Positions 23,696 to 34,452 of a stretch of DNA of 64,000 bases are shown here, piece after piece (position 1 is the first letter of the stretch; each line of letters starts with the position of its first letter). The notes below the pieces were generated by a model. The model searched no databases. It was not told the DNA's origin and saw only the letters and a list, made by a program, of their open reading frames with translations. The translations under genes and the position numbers were made by a program. Source of the stretch: Byssochlamys sp. IMV 00236 (taxonomy: Eukaryota > Ascomycota > Eurotiomycetes > Eurotiales > Thermoascaceae). The stretch covers positions 62,001-126,000 of the forward strand of contig MSJH02000792.1 in assembly GCA_001931875.2 (NCBI GenBank), given 5' to 3'.

Positions 23696-25742
23696 CTGTC
23701 AATTATTTCTTTTCAGGATGCTCGCTGTAATTATGCCATGTAGTAGTCTTCTAAACACTCAATCAATATGATTTGTCCTCGTGTCTGTTTCTCCCGTGTC
23801 GAATTGTATCGTGCTCGGAATCGACTTTAAGCGTGTATCATCTCGATTAGAAGACAGCACAACAAAAACTGAACACCAAACTGAAAGCTCGATAATGCAA
23901 TTCGCAATACGCCAGATATTATGCAAGAATCGTCTATAGCGTTTTCACTATGAAGATAAGAAACCTGGTTCAGGGCGTGGATCTCGACAAAGCTAAACCC
24001 CTCGATTGTTTACTAGGCGTTGGTTGCCCGGTGCAACGCGCGGAGTCGAACCAGTCGGCCGGATCGGCGAGAACAGACACGCGACGTTTGGCCGACTCAA
24101 CATCATCCGTTTGTCTGCTGGACTGATCTCGTGATGCGAATCCTATACCCTTTTTCTTTTTAGGAATAATCAGATTATCTATATGGATTTTGCCTTTAAC
24201 TTATCCATGGGGTTCGGATTCGGGCGATGTCCGCTTGCGCATGATCTTTCGTACTAATGCTGGATGATGCCCGGATCAAGATGTTAGATGATGGGCCCTG
24301 TATTAGGTAACTAACGTCCATTGTATGCTGGCAACCGGTGCATCTGACTACAGGAACGCGTATATTATTTGATAATTCTGGTTCCCTGATTTATTCTCCC
24401 ACGGACTTTATCCGGAAATTTCGATGGCGCAGCACAGGCACTGCGCCCTATACCTTCATCATCCTCTTGGAGGACCCCAAGGGCTCCTTACAATCCATTG
24501 ACTCACTGAGATCTATTTTTAACGCCACCCTGTACATCTACGGATAAAGATCACATGTTTCTGGAGTTCTTTTGTCTTCTTCTTCCTTCTTCTTTGACTG
24601 TTGCCACACGGCTCAGGCTCAATGAATTCTTATGCCAACTGTATAATCTGGGATAATCCGGGGGGATGAAGTGGAGTGCTAGTGGCGATCTCTAAACTTG
24701 TGACATTATGAGTGAGTCCATGGAATGATAGTAGTGGCATTAGTGGATTGGCTCTTCTTATGTTATTGGAGTATGTAAGTTAGTTAGATGGATATCAAAT
24801 GAGTGGAGGGAAAAGAAAGGACTCCCTGGTGAACTCCATACTTAGAAGCTAGAATACTCTATAATTCATGATACTTTACCACTCGGACATGACCGAGAGG
24901 CAAAATGTTCAAATACGGTCCAATGGGCTAATAGAAAGATTTCGAACGACAAGCATCTGGACAGGCCGATGCAGTACCATACAGTCCAATGTGGGGACAG
25001 GGAATAATATTCAGCTTCCATTGTTCTTCTACTCTATCTTATGGCGCAGTATGTGGCAAACACTTTTATGGTGGTTTTGTTTTGTTCGGTCAGGGCACCA
25101 TGCAAGAGTATATCCACCAATGCTTCCCCTCTGGAAGGATGGAAGCGATGCTGCTATTCCGTGGTACTGTCGTCCACCAAGAAGAGGGCTAGTGCCCAAC
25201 CTATTAGAGACGCGAACAGAAGGTGAAAACACACTACTTCGTCAGTAGCATGCCGGAAACTTTTAGATGATATCTGAAACCCACCTCCTTTCGTCTGTTT
25301 TTGCCGGTAAACGCCCGTACAGTAGGCAGTGGCAATGGCCAGAAATTCGGCTCTTTCATTGAAATAACTTTCATTACTTGCGGGTGTACTCTTCTTCCTC
25401 CGATAGGAGGTCTCATAAACAGAGAGTTCTGGCTGAAGAACTTCGCAGCCACATGGTGCTATTGTATAATTGCTCTTGAGGCCAATGCCTCATATTCCCC
25501 GAAATGAATGATAGTTTGGGGAAAGTTGAGAATTCTAGTATCAAAAAAAGCCAATCTGCAGGCGCTGCCTGTAAACGAGAGAATGAATTCAATCAAAACA
25601 CCTGCCTCCTTCTAATTTCCCTTTTCTTTTCTTTTTGCTTTTCGCGAAAAAAATGGTCGTGGGAGAGCAGAGACTGAGCTGCTTCCCAGAAATTGTCTAT
25701 AAGTGGCCGTTGCATCATTGACTTGACTGATTGCCGAGAACG
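23696..25742. other. 2.0 kb intergenic region, nothing recognised
   Basis: Divergent upstream DNA of the ASPM-like gene followed by the 3' flank of the 25743-26694 gene. Plus-strand frames around 24338-24547 and 24868-25248 have start codons but no domain, no splice-supported extension and no compositional support. Confidence 0.5.
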
Positions 25743-26694
25743 TCAAGGTATTAATCGTCCATACTCCTGAAGATATCTATCTCCGATTAGCATAGGCGCA
25801 ATATGAGCTGGACAGCAAGAAATCTACATACTGAGATAGATGCGCAGGCAGACTGTATCCGGGAATAGCTTCAGCCATTCGAAGATACTCGACCGCTTGA
25901 GTGAAATATTGCATGCTCGTATCAGGATACGAGACATTCCCGAGACTCATAAACGATTCTGCAGCCTGAAGAACACCGATATTTAGCTTGCTGCGAATAA
26001 CGTATTTTGTTGACCATAGTTGGCCTCGATATAGGGACCTACCAGAACCAGGAGCTCTCCTGTCAACTCGTGCTTCTTCTCGGCAGCCCTGACGGCGCGA
26101 GAGAAATACTCTGTTGATGGCTGCAAGGTACCGCGAGCTTCCACATAGTCGGCACCATGCAAAACATTCTCGTCGTCCATTTTACTATGGTGCTCTCCAG
26201 AAGAGGGCCTTGGCAGTTCCATAGTAGAAACGGCGCTTTCTTCCTTGCCGTGGATCTTTGCGAGTGACACTTGTGATTTAAACAGCCATGCGTGGCCAAG
26301 ACCTGCCTCGGAATCTAAGCATGTTGACGTAGGCACGAATAATTTGTGAATTAATAAGGGCTTTTTTACCTTTCAGGGCCTGCCAGTTCTCAGGATCTTC
26401 CTCAAGAACAGTTAGCCACTTTTGCATGCACCACTCAGCAAGATCTTTCACGCCGCCTGAGTCTGCATCGTAGTATGCGAGATTTTGCAGTGCCTCAATG
26501 AGTTCGAGCTGTTTTCGTTCTATCCGAGGTTCCTGAGATATGTGCATAGAATCGATAAAGGCAACGATGCGTCTGGCGCTGTGGAGAAGCTCATCTCTCG
26601 TACTTCCCACGCCATGTTGAGCTCCCAAAGTGCGGGAGATGTTCTCGACCTCAGTCCTCAGATGGTCGAGGCGGTCTTCCTCAATGTGAGCCAT
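25743..26694 (-). CDS. Uncharacterised helical (TPR-like) fungal protein, 250 aa, four exons
   Basis: Exons 26694-26370, 26302-26043, 25965-25832 and 25776-25743 join in frame to 250 residues. The first intron (GTAAAA donor) restores WQALKGLGHAWLFKSQ; the second (GTAGGT) restores LLVLAAESFMSLGNVSYP; the third (GTATGT to GATAG) adds a 34-nt last exon ending YLQEYGRLIP. Reading through the third donor instead gives an unrelated tail, and the spliced ending matches the form I recall for this fungal family (SPYLQQYLDEYGR-type). The sequence is almost entirely amphipathic helix with TPR-like spacing, for example AEWCMQKWLTVLEEDPENWQALKG, and EARGTLQPSTEYFSRAV. Function is unknown; a scaffold role is inference only. 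There is no membrane segment or catalytic motif. Confidence 0.8.
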
Positions 26695-28158
26695 TAGTGA
26701 AGGTCAAGGGTAAAACTACCTTATCTAAGAAGGAGAGACTATTGAAATAAAGGAGCGAAGGAACGTCAATATAAGATTAATGTCTGGGACACAAGGGTAA
26801 TATATAGGACAACAATCCGTGCACACCAAGGGGCACGCCAATGGAAGGATAGCATATGGGGATCATGATCCGGAAACTCGGTTTCCAGGGCCCTTGAGAT
26901 CAACGGAGTGTTCCATCACGGCACACGATCATCGCCACACCTTAATGGCCTGTGAACTATACCAGACTCAGTAATACAATAGGTGATGAATCAATCCGTC
27001 TGATGACTCGGAATCGCAACACCTGTAGTAAATTGCACTGTGATTGATGGAGAGCGCCGAAACTGCCGGTAGCATCTACCAGTGTCCACAAGCATCAAGG
27101 AGTCTTCCTTGAACCAGAACGGGAGAAGACGGTGGCTTTTGGTCCCCGTCGAATTCCATACTCATGGAGCGTGGCCGCCATCTCGGTCCGCTATACAGCC
27201 AAATCCAGGACGCTAATATATTCGGCCGGTGGAAGGACCAAAATATGTGGATGTTGAACGTATGTTGTAGCGGAGTCACCAGCCACGACGATCCAACGTC
27301 CGGGGAAGAGGCGGATACGGAGTCCGCTCTCGCCGACGAAGTAGGGAGCTAGAAAGAACAATGGCTTTCATCTAGCATCAGCCATGTTCATCTGCCACTC
27401 CAGAGTGGCGAACTTCAGGGCCGACATGGGTTAAGCATTATTCAAGGAGTATGGTAAGACACTGACGGAGCGGATGTAAGTAGAAAGACGATCGCCAAGA
27501 CGGCCGTCTTTTCCCGACGAGCGAGGGCAGATGACCCGCGACATTTCCGCGAGAACCGAGCAGCGACGTGAGGCTTCCATGACTTCTCTTAGTAGTCCAG
27601 CCTTACAGAACCTGAATAATATTATATCGACGTATCCATCCTGAGAGGGAACTCGTTTCGGTGAAGAAAACAGCCGAACGTACTCGCGACTTCCGAATGG
27701 CAACCCGGGACATTCCGGAATCGCCGCACGACATCTGGAAATGGGAGTAGACTACCGTACGCATAGAGCTACTATTGTTGCAGTGGAGTAGAGGAATTTG
27801 TTTACACTACGGAATAAAACTGGCCGGTTCTTTCTGTATCACGGTCACTGCTTCTTCGTGCTTTATCATAGGAGAAGTACCTCTACTATCGTTGCTTTAT
27901 TATTGTTATTATTATTCCCTCATGTGAGTAGTAAAACTGTGTAGTACGCCAATCCTGCCTGTGCGCATTTGTGTACAGTTGTAAGAGATTCAAACCCCCC
28001 AAAATGGAAGTGATCAAATTACTTAAATGATTGATTCTTTACCTACGCTTTGTCGGGCCAAGATTACTTATATGAGCCGTTCAAGCAGGGGCAGTCAACT
28101 TATTGCCCCCATAGCTCCGTACCTGTATCACTTGCCGTGGTATAGAACTCGTCTTTCA
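26695..28158. other. 1.5 kb intergenic region, nothing convincing
   Basis: Short frames occur on both strands (for example 27164-27352 plus and 27431-27703 minus) but none has a domain or supporting splice signals. A degenerate gene remnant cannot be excluded. Confidence 0.45.
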
Positions 28159-29334
28159 TCAGAATGAGAGTAAAAGCGCGAGGTTGCTTGTACTTCCATC
28201 CGGAGCGAGACAGCGAAGCTCAGACCGATCCCTAAGGATTTCGTCTATAGACTCAGCCTTCCCGGAGGCATGAAGAATTTTTGCGATAGTGGCGTGCGTA
28301 CTCAGCAGGACTGGGCTGGGAAGGTCATAATCGTCATGTTTGTTGAATGTGACTATACGCTCGTTGTTTTTGTTAGGAAGAGGCAGATCTCGGAACATAA
28401 GGGCTCGAAAACCATGATACGTGCGTATCACGTATGTGTTTTCCTTGTCCTAGTAAAATAAGCCTATGTTACTTCTAGTATTCCGATCAGATGCATACCG
28501 TGGGTTCTAAGGCAAGATTAAGCCTTCCAAGTTCTGTATGAAGAGGGCCGAATAATGGCATAGCATTGCTGGGGTGGTTGATATCGTCCGCTGTAAAGTT
28601 TGCTTTGTCCCGCAAATCTGGGAACAAAGCGTACAGCGTAGCCCAGGTGCGCGCAATCTTCACCTCCTCAATTTCGAGTTCAATTAGCATTTACTAATAC
28701 TGGAAGTGGTAGTGGTTAACGAACCTGGCCATGATTCTTGTCGTATTTTCCCACAGAGTAAGGGATTATGTGGGCTAGTTGAGTATCGATTATCTGTGAA
28801 CCGATTTGCGCCGCAGAAAACACTTTCGTTGCCTCGTAATCATAGAACCCAGTGATCACACAACGATAGCCATCCCTTTTTAGACACATTGTCTTGAGTC
28901 GCTGTTGTTCAGCGTCTATCTCAAGTTCCGCATCATCCAGGGGAGATGGAGTCATGGCAGGTGTTTTTCCTCCATGAGCACGCACTGTACACGTTGAAAT
29001 TAGCAGAAGTTATATAGGAATTGAGTGCATTATTATACTTACTCGGTATAAAGATCGCTGTAGAAAAGTGCTCTGCGAGTTCAAATAGTCGATCGTCGGC
29101 CTGTGACGCGGTAATAAATTTTGAGACGGTTAGCTTCCCGCGTGCGGGTAAGTATTCGATAAAACTTGTTAAAACTCGCTGTGTGTCATCTGAAGGCGAC
29201 CGTTTCATATAGCGTGATAATCTGTCTTTTGCCTCTTTCTCTGCAGCATCTAGCTCAAAATCTGCAGGGACGGACAAGAGAGATAAGCTAATAGAAAAGA
29301 GAGACTCAGCGAGTCGGTCGTAGTCGTCATCCAT
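28159..29334 (-). CDS. HNH endonuclease-like protein (fungal HNH_2 type), intact copy
   Basis: Four exons, 29334-29043, 28984-28725, 28666-28499 and 28449-28159, give 336 residues with consistent phase. The second intron is only 58 bp and uses a GCTAAT branch site and ATTGAG acceptor. The N-terminal 97 residues are helical. The HNH region comprises CVITGFYD (near residue 133), AHIIPYSVGKYD, then NAMPLFGPLHTELG and NLALEP, the usual order in the fungal HNH_2 family (Pfam PF13391). The C-terminal part (about 240-336) includes LPSPVLLSTHATIAKILHASG. Such proteins occur in many copies in Aspergillus genomes and their substrates are unknown. A frameshifted second copy lies at 30900-31665 and a helicase remnant sits between the two, so the locus looks recently rearranged. 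Confidence 0.88.
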
Positions 29335-29340
29335 TTCGAC

Positions 29341-29577
29341 GCGCCAATCCTATGGGAGGCGCCGTGGATTCCCCCGGAGGGAAGAAAGTAATCACAATAT
29401 TTATAGAAGCTATAAATCTAAATAGCATAAGCTTTGTAATACTCAGTCTCTAACTATAAGAGGCGCTGTAGATATTTTTAAAGGGAAAAAATAATTATAA
29501 AATAATCTCGCTCCCTTAAGCTTAGATTTAAGAGAAGAATAAAGTAAAGAATAAATAGAAGAGTAGAGGAGAAAATA
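29341..29577. repeat. Two adjacent copies of a small repeat, the second AT-shifted (RIP-like)
   Basis: Copy one (29341-29420) contains GGCGCCGTGGATTCCCCCGG followed by AGGGA and GTAATCAC. Copy two (29452-29500) aligns to it as GGCGCTGTAGATATTTTTAA followed by AGGGA and ATAATTAT. The differences are nearly all C-to-T or G-to-A, the pattern left by repeat-induced point mutation. Further AT-shifted sequence to about 29600 matches 31960-32040. Confidence 0.65.
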
Positions 29578-30676
29578 TTAAGATAAAAAGAAGATTGTTG
29601 GCACAGTGAAGGTGTAGGAAGGTTGAATTCTACTAAGTCCCGCGAGGAGAGCGGGGTAGCTAATATACACTATATGACTGGCAGAATAAGGCGGTGAGAC
29701 CGCGGGTCTGCTCCATGACAAAGATATAATCATCACGTTCGTTCGCTTTGTTGAACGCAAAAGTCCAGGCGGGCCTCTTGCCCGAGTCAGTGACACAATG
29801 ACAACATCCGCTTCTGACCCCTGAGAACTATCCACTGTCTGGATGCGAGGTTTACACTCCGAATGTGGATACGATGCTGACCATATATTTGCCGTTTCCG
29901 AGACCTGAGCTCGATACGGAGACACAATGAGGACATCCCTCACACCGATGCCCAACAACTCTGCAGCGAGTTGAGAAGCCAACATTGCTTCCCCTGGATT
30001 CATGATTGAGTGTGAATCATCGAGGATCGTCTCGCCACGATAGTTGAGAAAAGCAATTTCGCTCTCGATTGTCCACACTTCTTTTGCATATAGTCGATGG
30101 CGAATCCTCCTTTCTTCAGTAACAAGAGATATTTTCAATTCGGCCTAAGTCGATAACTTAGGACTTCGTCCCCATAAAGGATTGCTCCCCTGGATTCATG
30201 ATGGAGTGGGAATCATCGAGGATCGTCTCGCCACGATAGTGCAGGAAAGCAACTTCGCTCTGGATAGCCCACGTTTTCCGCATGTGGGCGATCTCGAATC
30301 CACCGTTGTGCAGTAGTACACCATTCAGCTGGGGCCGAACTCGATCACTCCGGACTGCGTTCTCGTAGAAGATCTCCGATGTTGGACGGTAAAGTATTTC
30401 ATGGGAGCGGTACTGGACGTTGAGCAGGGTCTTCGGATAGTCTTTCTTGACTATCCGCTCGAACGCAGATTCTCCCCACATCCCCTTGCCTTCATCGGTG
30501 AAGGCTGGAGGCGACAGTTGCTTGTGATCGCCAACCATAACGATTTGGGTCAAACTCTGGGAATTTCGAATGCAGGACAAAGTCACCGCTGGTTTTCCGG
30601 TGCACAACGATTCTGATAATGTAAGGCTCATTCCATTAAAAAGACGTGATATTATTCCATATTTAATGGGTAGCAT
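29578..30676 (-). pseudogene. UPF1-like superfamily 1 helicase remnant, truncated and internally duplicated
   Basis: Two blocks survive. Block A (30676-30158) has motif III (VMVGDHKQLSPPAF) and motif IV (LLNVQYRSHEILYRP). Block B (about 30138-29690) has motifs V/VI (VDSSQGSEADVVIVSLTRA, then RTNVMI). The sequence around RGETILDDSHSIMNPGE appears at the end of A (near 30180-30280) and again at the start of B (near 29985-30085), about 195 bp apart and about 85% alike, so a segment was duplicated or two relatives were fused. The Walker A motif and everything N-terminal are missing, and block A ends in a premature stop after MNPGEQSFMGTKS. It is best read as the wreck of a NAM7/UPF1/SEN1-type helicase gene. 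Confidence 0.8.
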
Positions 30677-30999
30677 CTAACGAAGACTTTCAATCTGAAG
30701 AAAAAAAGAGGAGAGGATCCCGGGCGAAGTTTGTGGTGTTTTCACTTCAAGTTTCTCTCGCGGTATGATTGCTTTCCCTATCTTGGAAGAGGTGTAGAAA
30801 ACAGCCGGGAGTACTCCCGAAGCCTGCTGTGCCCGCGGACAGCGCCGTCACAGGTAAGTTGAGATCGACACGCTCGGTTTTTTTTTGGATACTTTAAGTA
30901 TCAACTTCGATTAGCATTTATTAATAGTGGAAGGGGTTAATGAACCTGCTCATTTTGTCGTGTTTTCCCATGGAGAAAGGAATTATGTGAGCTAGATCA

Positions 31000-31041
31000 G
31001 TATAAAGTAGAAGTATAAAGTAGACGTATAAAGTAGACGTA
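31000..31041. repeat. Minisatellite, three copies of a 13-14 bp unit (GTATAAAGTAGAC)
   Basis: Three near-identical units interrupt the HNH pseudogene where the intact gene has unrelated coding sequence. Confidence 0.9.
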
Positions 31042-31301
31042 GACCAATTTGCTCTGCAGGAATCACGTTTCTCGCTGAGTGGTCATAAAACCCGGTAATC
31101 ACGCAACGATAACTGTCCCGCTTTAAGTAGACATTTTGGCCCAAGTTGATCTTGATCCTTTCTACTAGGAAACTGGAGCATTGTCGCCACGGTTATTTCC
31201 AATTCAAATTCTGCATCTTCGAGGGAAGATGGAGTCACAGAAGGTGTTTTGCCTCCTTTAGCACGCACTGTACACGCTGAAATCAGCAGAAGTCATATGT
31301 T

Positions 31302-31368
31302 GAAGATCCAGGTATACTAACTAGGAGTTCTCCTTTTTATTCGAGTGGCAGAAAGCCATTATCATATG
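31302..31368. repeat. Dispersed repeat copy 1 (about 65 bp), inserted in the pseudogene intron
   Basis: It begins TGTTGAAGATC, continues TAACTAGGAGTTCTCCTTTT and ends AGAAAGCCAT. A second copy is at 31836-31902. The intact HNH gene lacks it at this position, so it is an insertion. Confidence 0.8.
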
Positions 31369-31835
31369 AGTCATCTGGGAATTGAGTGAAAACACAAAAT
31401 TTAATGTACCCATATGGGATGAAGATTGCTCTATAAAAGTGCTCTGCAAGTTCAAATAATTTATTGTCGGGTTGTGATGCGGCGATGAATTTTGGGACTG
31501 TCATTTTCCCGTGTGCAGAGGTAAATATTTAACAAAACTTGTCAAAACTCGCTGTATATCATCTGAATGCGACCGCCTCACGTAATGTGACAATCTGTCT
31601 TTTAATTTATTACTCTCCTCAGGGAGGAACAAGAGAGATATGAGTAGGCTGTTGTCGTCAGCCATTTCGACGGGCCAAATCCGCAGCTCGATAGCGATAC
31701 TCTGGTAATGATGAAAGGATACCAATGCAGTGGCAAGGCTACACAAGTAGAGAGGCAATACAAGTTCGGACTCTTGATAGCAGTAGAGTCTCAGCTACGG
31801 TATCGAGCTGGAGGGTTTCTCGTAATCACAAAATA

Positions 31836-31902
31836 ATCTGTTGAAGATCTAGGCAAACTAACTAGGAGTTCTCCTTTTTGGTCGACCGGGAGAAAGCCAT
31901 CG
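31836..31902. repeat. Dispersed repeat copy 2 (about 65 bp)
   Basis: It shares the TGTTGAAGATC start, the 20-base core TAACTAGGAGTTCTCCTTTT and the AGAAAGCCAT end with 31302-31368, with about ten differences. Immediately before it, GTAATCACAAAATAATC resembles the repeat at 29381-29500. Confidence 0.8.
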
Positions 31903-32064
31903 TAGTCTCTTTCCCTTGAACTCAAGTTCAAGAGAAATAAGATTGGTTATTCTTAGAGAAGGATCCGGACTTGAAGGGAGCAAGGTAAGGAATAAATAAT
32001 CGGAGAGTCGAGGAGAAAGGTCGAGGTGGAAAGAAGATGTGAAAAGGAAGGAAAAGGTCGTCAC

Positions 32065-32909
32065 GGCATCAGGAAACGAGTTTGCAGATAAGCAAAGCAG
32101 AAATGAGAGATCGAGCTGATGGCTTTTTGCTCGAAAGTACCTGTTGGGAGAAAGGGGAGGTAAGAAGCTAAGTCCCTATGGAGTAGGGGAGTAGCTACCT
32201 ACGTAAATACCTGAGGGATCCGATTTACTAGACCTAATCTGGATTTCGTTTACTAGACCTAATTGGGATTTCGATTAGCAAGGTACTAGTCCTAATTGGT
32301 ATTTTGATCATTACCTCCAGGGCTACCTAGGTAGGTACGTAGTCCTCGTCTACTAGTCCTAATTGGGATCACAAATCTCGAATTGGAAGCCCGCACATTG
32401 CAGCTCTTCCGAGATCGTTTGTTTGTTTTGTTTGTTTATTTGTTTTATTCCTTACTCTGTTGAATACGGCCCCTATGCAAGTTGCTCATTGGTGTGCATA
32501 TCTAGTTGCCCACAAGGGAGTGACGTAGCCGTGTGAATGTCTATCTGTCAATTTAGGATAATCTCCCAGACAGTAATTGTCGAATGTAGGTGAGACCATC
32601 GAGTAAATAATAAGTGCAAAAAAAGAATGATGGAAGCTTCGAAGTTCATGGCAGCTTCGGCGGGGCACAGAACGAGCTTCGCGCTAACTACAGTAAGTTG
32701 ATTACCCGCGTTGGCGTAGCTTAATGATCATTGGGGATCTCCAGAAGACATTTCGTGTCCTTTGCGGAGAGCTTTCTACAGCGTGGCCTCTTCTTTTGAG
32801 TGATCTCCTTTAATAATCGCCAGGCTCTCTATACTATGTTCCAAATCTGCCTGGTATCATTGAATAGATGTTAACTGCGGGTGGAAGCTGAGAGGACAAC
32901 CTCGACGAT
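32065..32909. other. Intergenic: upstream of GWT1, edge of the repeat-rich patch
   Basis: It contains the tandem repeat above and T-rich tracts near 32420-32450. No gene is seen. The likely GWT1 promoter is the last few hundred bases. Confidence 0.5.
32224..32371. repeat. Imperfect tandem repeat, four units of TACTAGWCCTAATTGGGATTT
   Basis: Units start near 32226, 32250, 32284 and 32350. The first two are adjacent and 23/25 identical. A CCTAGG-centred inverted repeat (32325-32336) lies between units three and four. This is upstream of GWT1. Confidence 0.8.
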
Positions 32910-34452
32910 ATGGACCAGACCTACAAAGCTCGAAAAGAGGCCTTTGTGTCCAATCTCTCTGGAGGAGAGATCACGGAGATCAACAGTGTGACTCTTGTTG
33001 CGTCGGTGAGTTCCAACTGTTCCGATGTTCAGCGCACAATATTGACCACGATGGCTCCAGACAGCTGTCCTTCTCTGGTCTGCTCTCCAATCCCGCATCT
33101 CCTTCTTCACCCCATACAGTGCCCCGGCGCTTGTAGTCGACTTCCTTCTCAATGTTGGCGCGATCCTATTCTCGTTTACCGTGTATTCCTCCTCGTCCGT
33201 CCTACTGAACATCCTACTTGCATCGCCGGCAATTTTACTCCTGCTTAGTCCGAAGAGATCCTGGAAAGCGCAGAAGGCGAAGCCTCCGCGCTCGACTTCA
33301 GGAAAAGATGCTACCTCCAAACAAACTTCCAGTGACCTGGATCCATTTCCAGTTCACCCGTTTCTTACGACATACCGCGCGGCTATGATGATAGCCACCT
33401 GCGTTGCTATTCTCGCAGTTGACTTCCGTGTCTTCCCGAGGCGCTTCGCAAAAGTCGAAAATTGGGGCACCTCTCTGATGGATCTGGGTGTTGGATCTTT
33501 CGTCTTTTCTGCCGGAGTTGTATCAGCGCGGTCTGTTCTCAAGGAACAATCGAGAGCGACTTTGCCGCGGAGATTGATCGCATCGATCCGGCACTCGATT
33601 CCTCTCTTCGCCCTAGGATTCATACGGCTATTGAGCGTCAAGGGTCTAGATTATGCAGAGCATGTGACGGAGTATGGCGTGCATTGGAACTTCTTCTTTA
33701 CCTTGGCGCTGTTGCCTCCATTTGTCGAGATCTTTCATTCCTTGACTGCAGTAGTGCCCTGGTATGAGCTCCTTGCTCTGACCATCGCAGTCGCGTATCA
33801 GGTAGCGCTTGAGTCCACGGATCTGAAGGGCTATATTCTCGTGTCGCCGCGCGGACCTGATCTCCTTTCGAAGAACCGAGAAGGTGTGTTCTCGTTCATC
33901 GGCTACTTGGCCATCTTTCTGGCCGGCCGTGCTAGCGGTGTCCGGATCATTCCTCGCGGCACTGGTCTGTCGAAGACACCACAGCAAGCAAGGAGGAGTG
34001 TCCTGATCAGCCTGGCCCTCGAAACTGCGGTGTGGTCTGGGCTATTCTTCTTCAATTCGACCTATGCCTTTGGCTATGGAGCCGGTATTCCAGTTTCGCG
34101 CCGATTGGCCAACATGCCGTACGTTCTCTGGATCGCTGCGTTCAACAACGCGCAACTTTTCGTGTTTTGCCTGATCGAGACGGTCTTCTTCCCCTCTGCA
34201 CATCAGGCGACGGACAAGGATAGCGAATCCGAACAGATTTCTTTTGCCACGAGCCGAGTCATGGCGGCATTCAACAAGAACGGACTGGCTGTCTTCCTGG
34301 TCGCGAATCTGCTTACTGGGGCTGTCAACCTTGGGATACACACGCTTGATGCGAAAACGCCGCAAGCCATGGCTGTCTTGATGGTGTACGCAGCTGCCGT
34401 AACGGCCGTGGCAATGGGGCTCGACTGGTCTGGTATTAAGTTGAAATTGTAG
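32910..34452 (+). CDS. GWT1: GWT1: GPI-anchor inositol acyltransferase
   Basis: Two exons, 32910-33005 and 33061-34452, give 495 residues; the 55-bp intron uses GTGAGT and CTCCAG, joining TLVAS to TAVLLWSAL. The start MDQTYKARKEAFVSNLSGG and the many hydrophobic segments match fungal Gwt1, a polytopic ER membrane enzyme that palmitoylates the inositol ring of GlcN-PI during GPI-anchor synthesis. Conserved blocks seen include EYGVHWNFFFTLALLPP, LKGYIL and NKNGLAVFLVANLLTGAVN. Length agrees with Aspergillus orthologues (about 500). The enzyme is needed for cell-wall mannoprotein anchoring and is the target of the gepinacin/manogepix class of inhibitors (family knowledge). It is followed in the same direction by the amidase gene 0.5 kb downstream. 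Confidence 0.96.

Larger units (their letters stand above)
30900..31665 (-). pseudogene. Frameshifted second copy of the HNH endonuclease-like gene
   Basis: The segment matches the intact gene from its start (ATG at 31665, MADDNSLLISLLFLP) through LKDRLSHYVRRSHSDDIQRV and RAKGGKTPSVTPSSLEDAE to the region beside CVITGFYD. It carries several lesions: a deletion of part of the N-terminus, a roughly 75-bp insertion in what would be intron 1 (31302-31376), a one-base insertion in the CLKRD region that shifts frame just before the HNH motif, and a 13-bp minisatellite at 31000-31041 replacing part of the core. No counterpart to exons 3 and 4 was found. It cannot make a functional HNH protein. The copies have diverged in third positions, so the duplication is not very recent. 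Confidence 0.82.

Noticed and set aside
24868..25248. Plus-strand frame of 126 codons
   Set aside because: No recognisable features; overlapping frames on both strands are equally long, which suggests chance.
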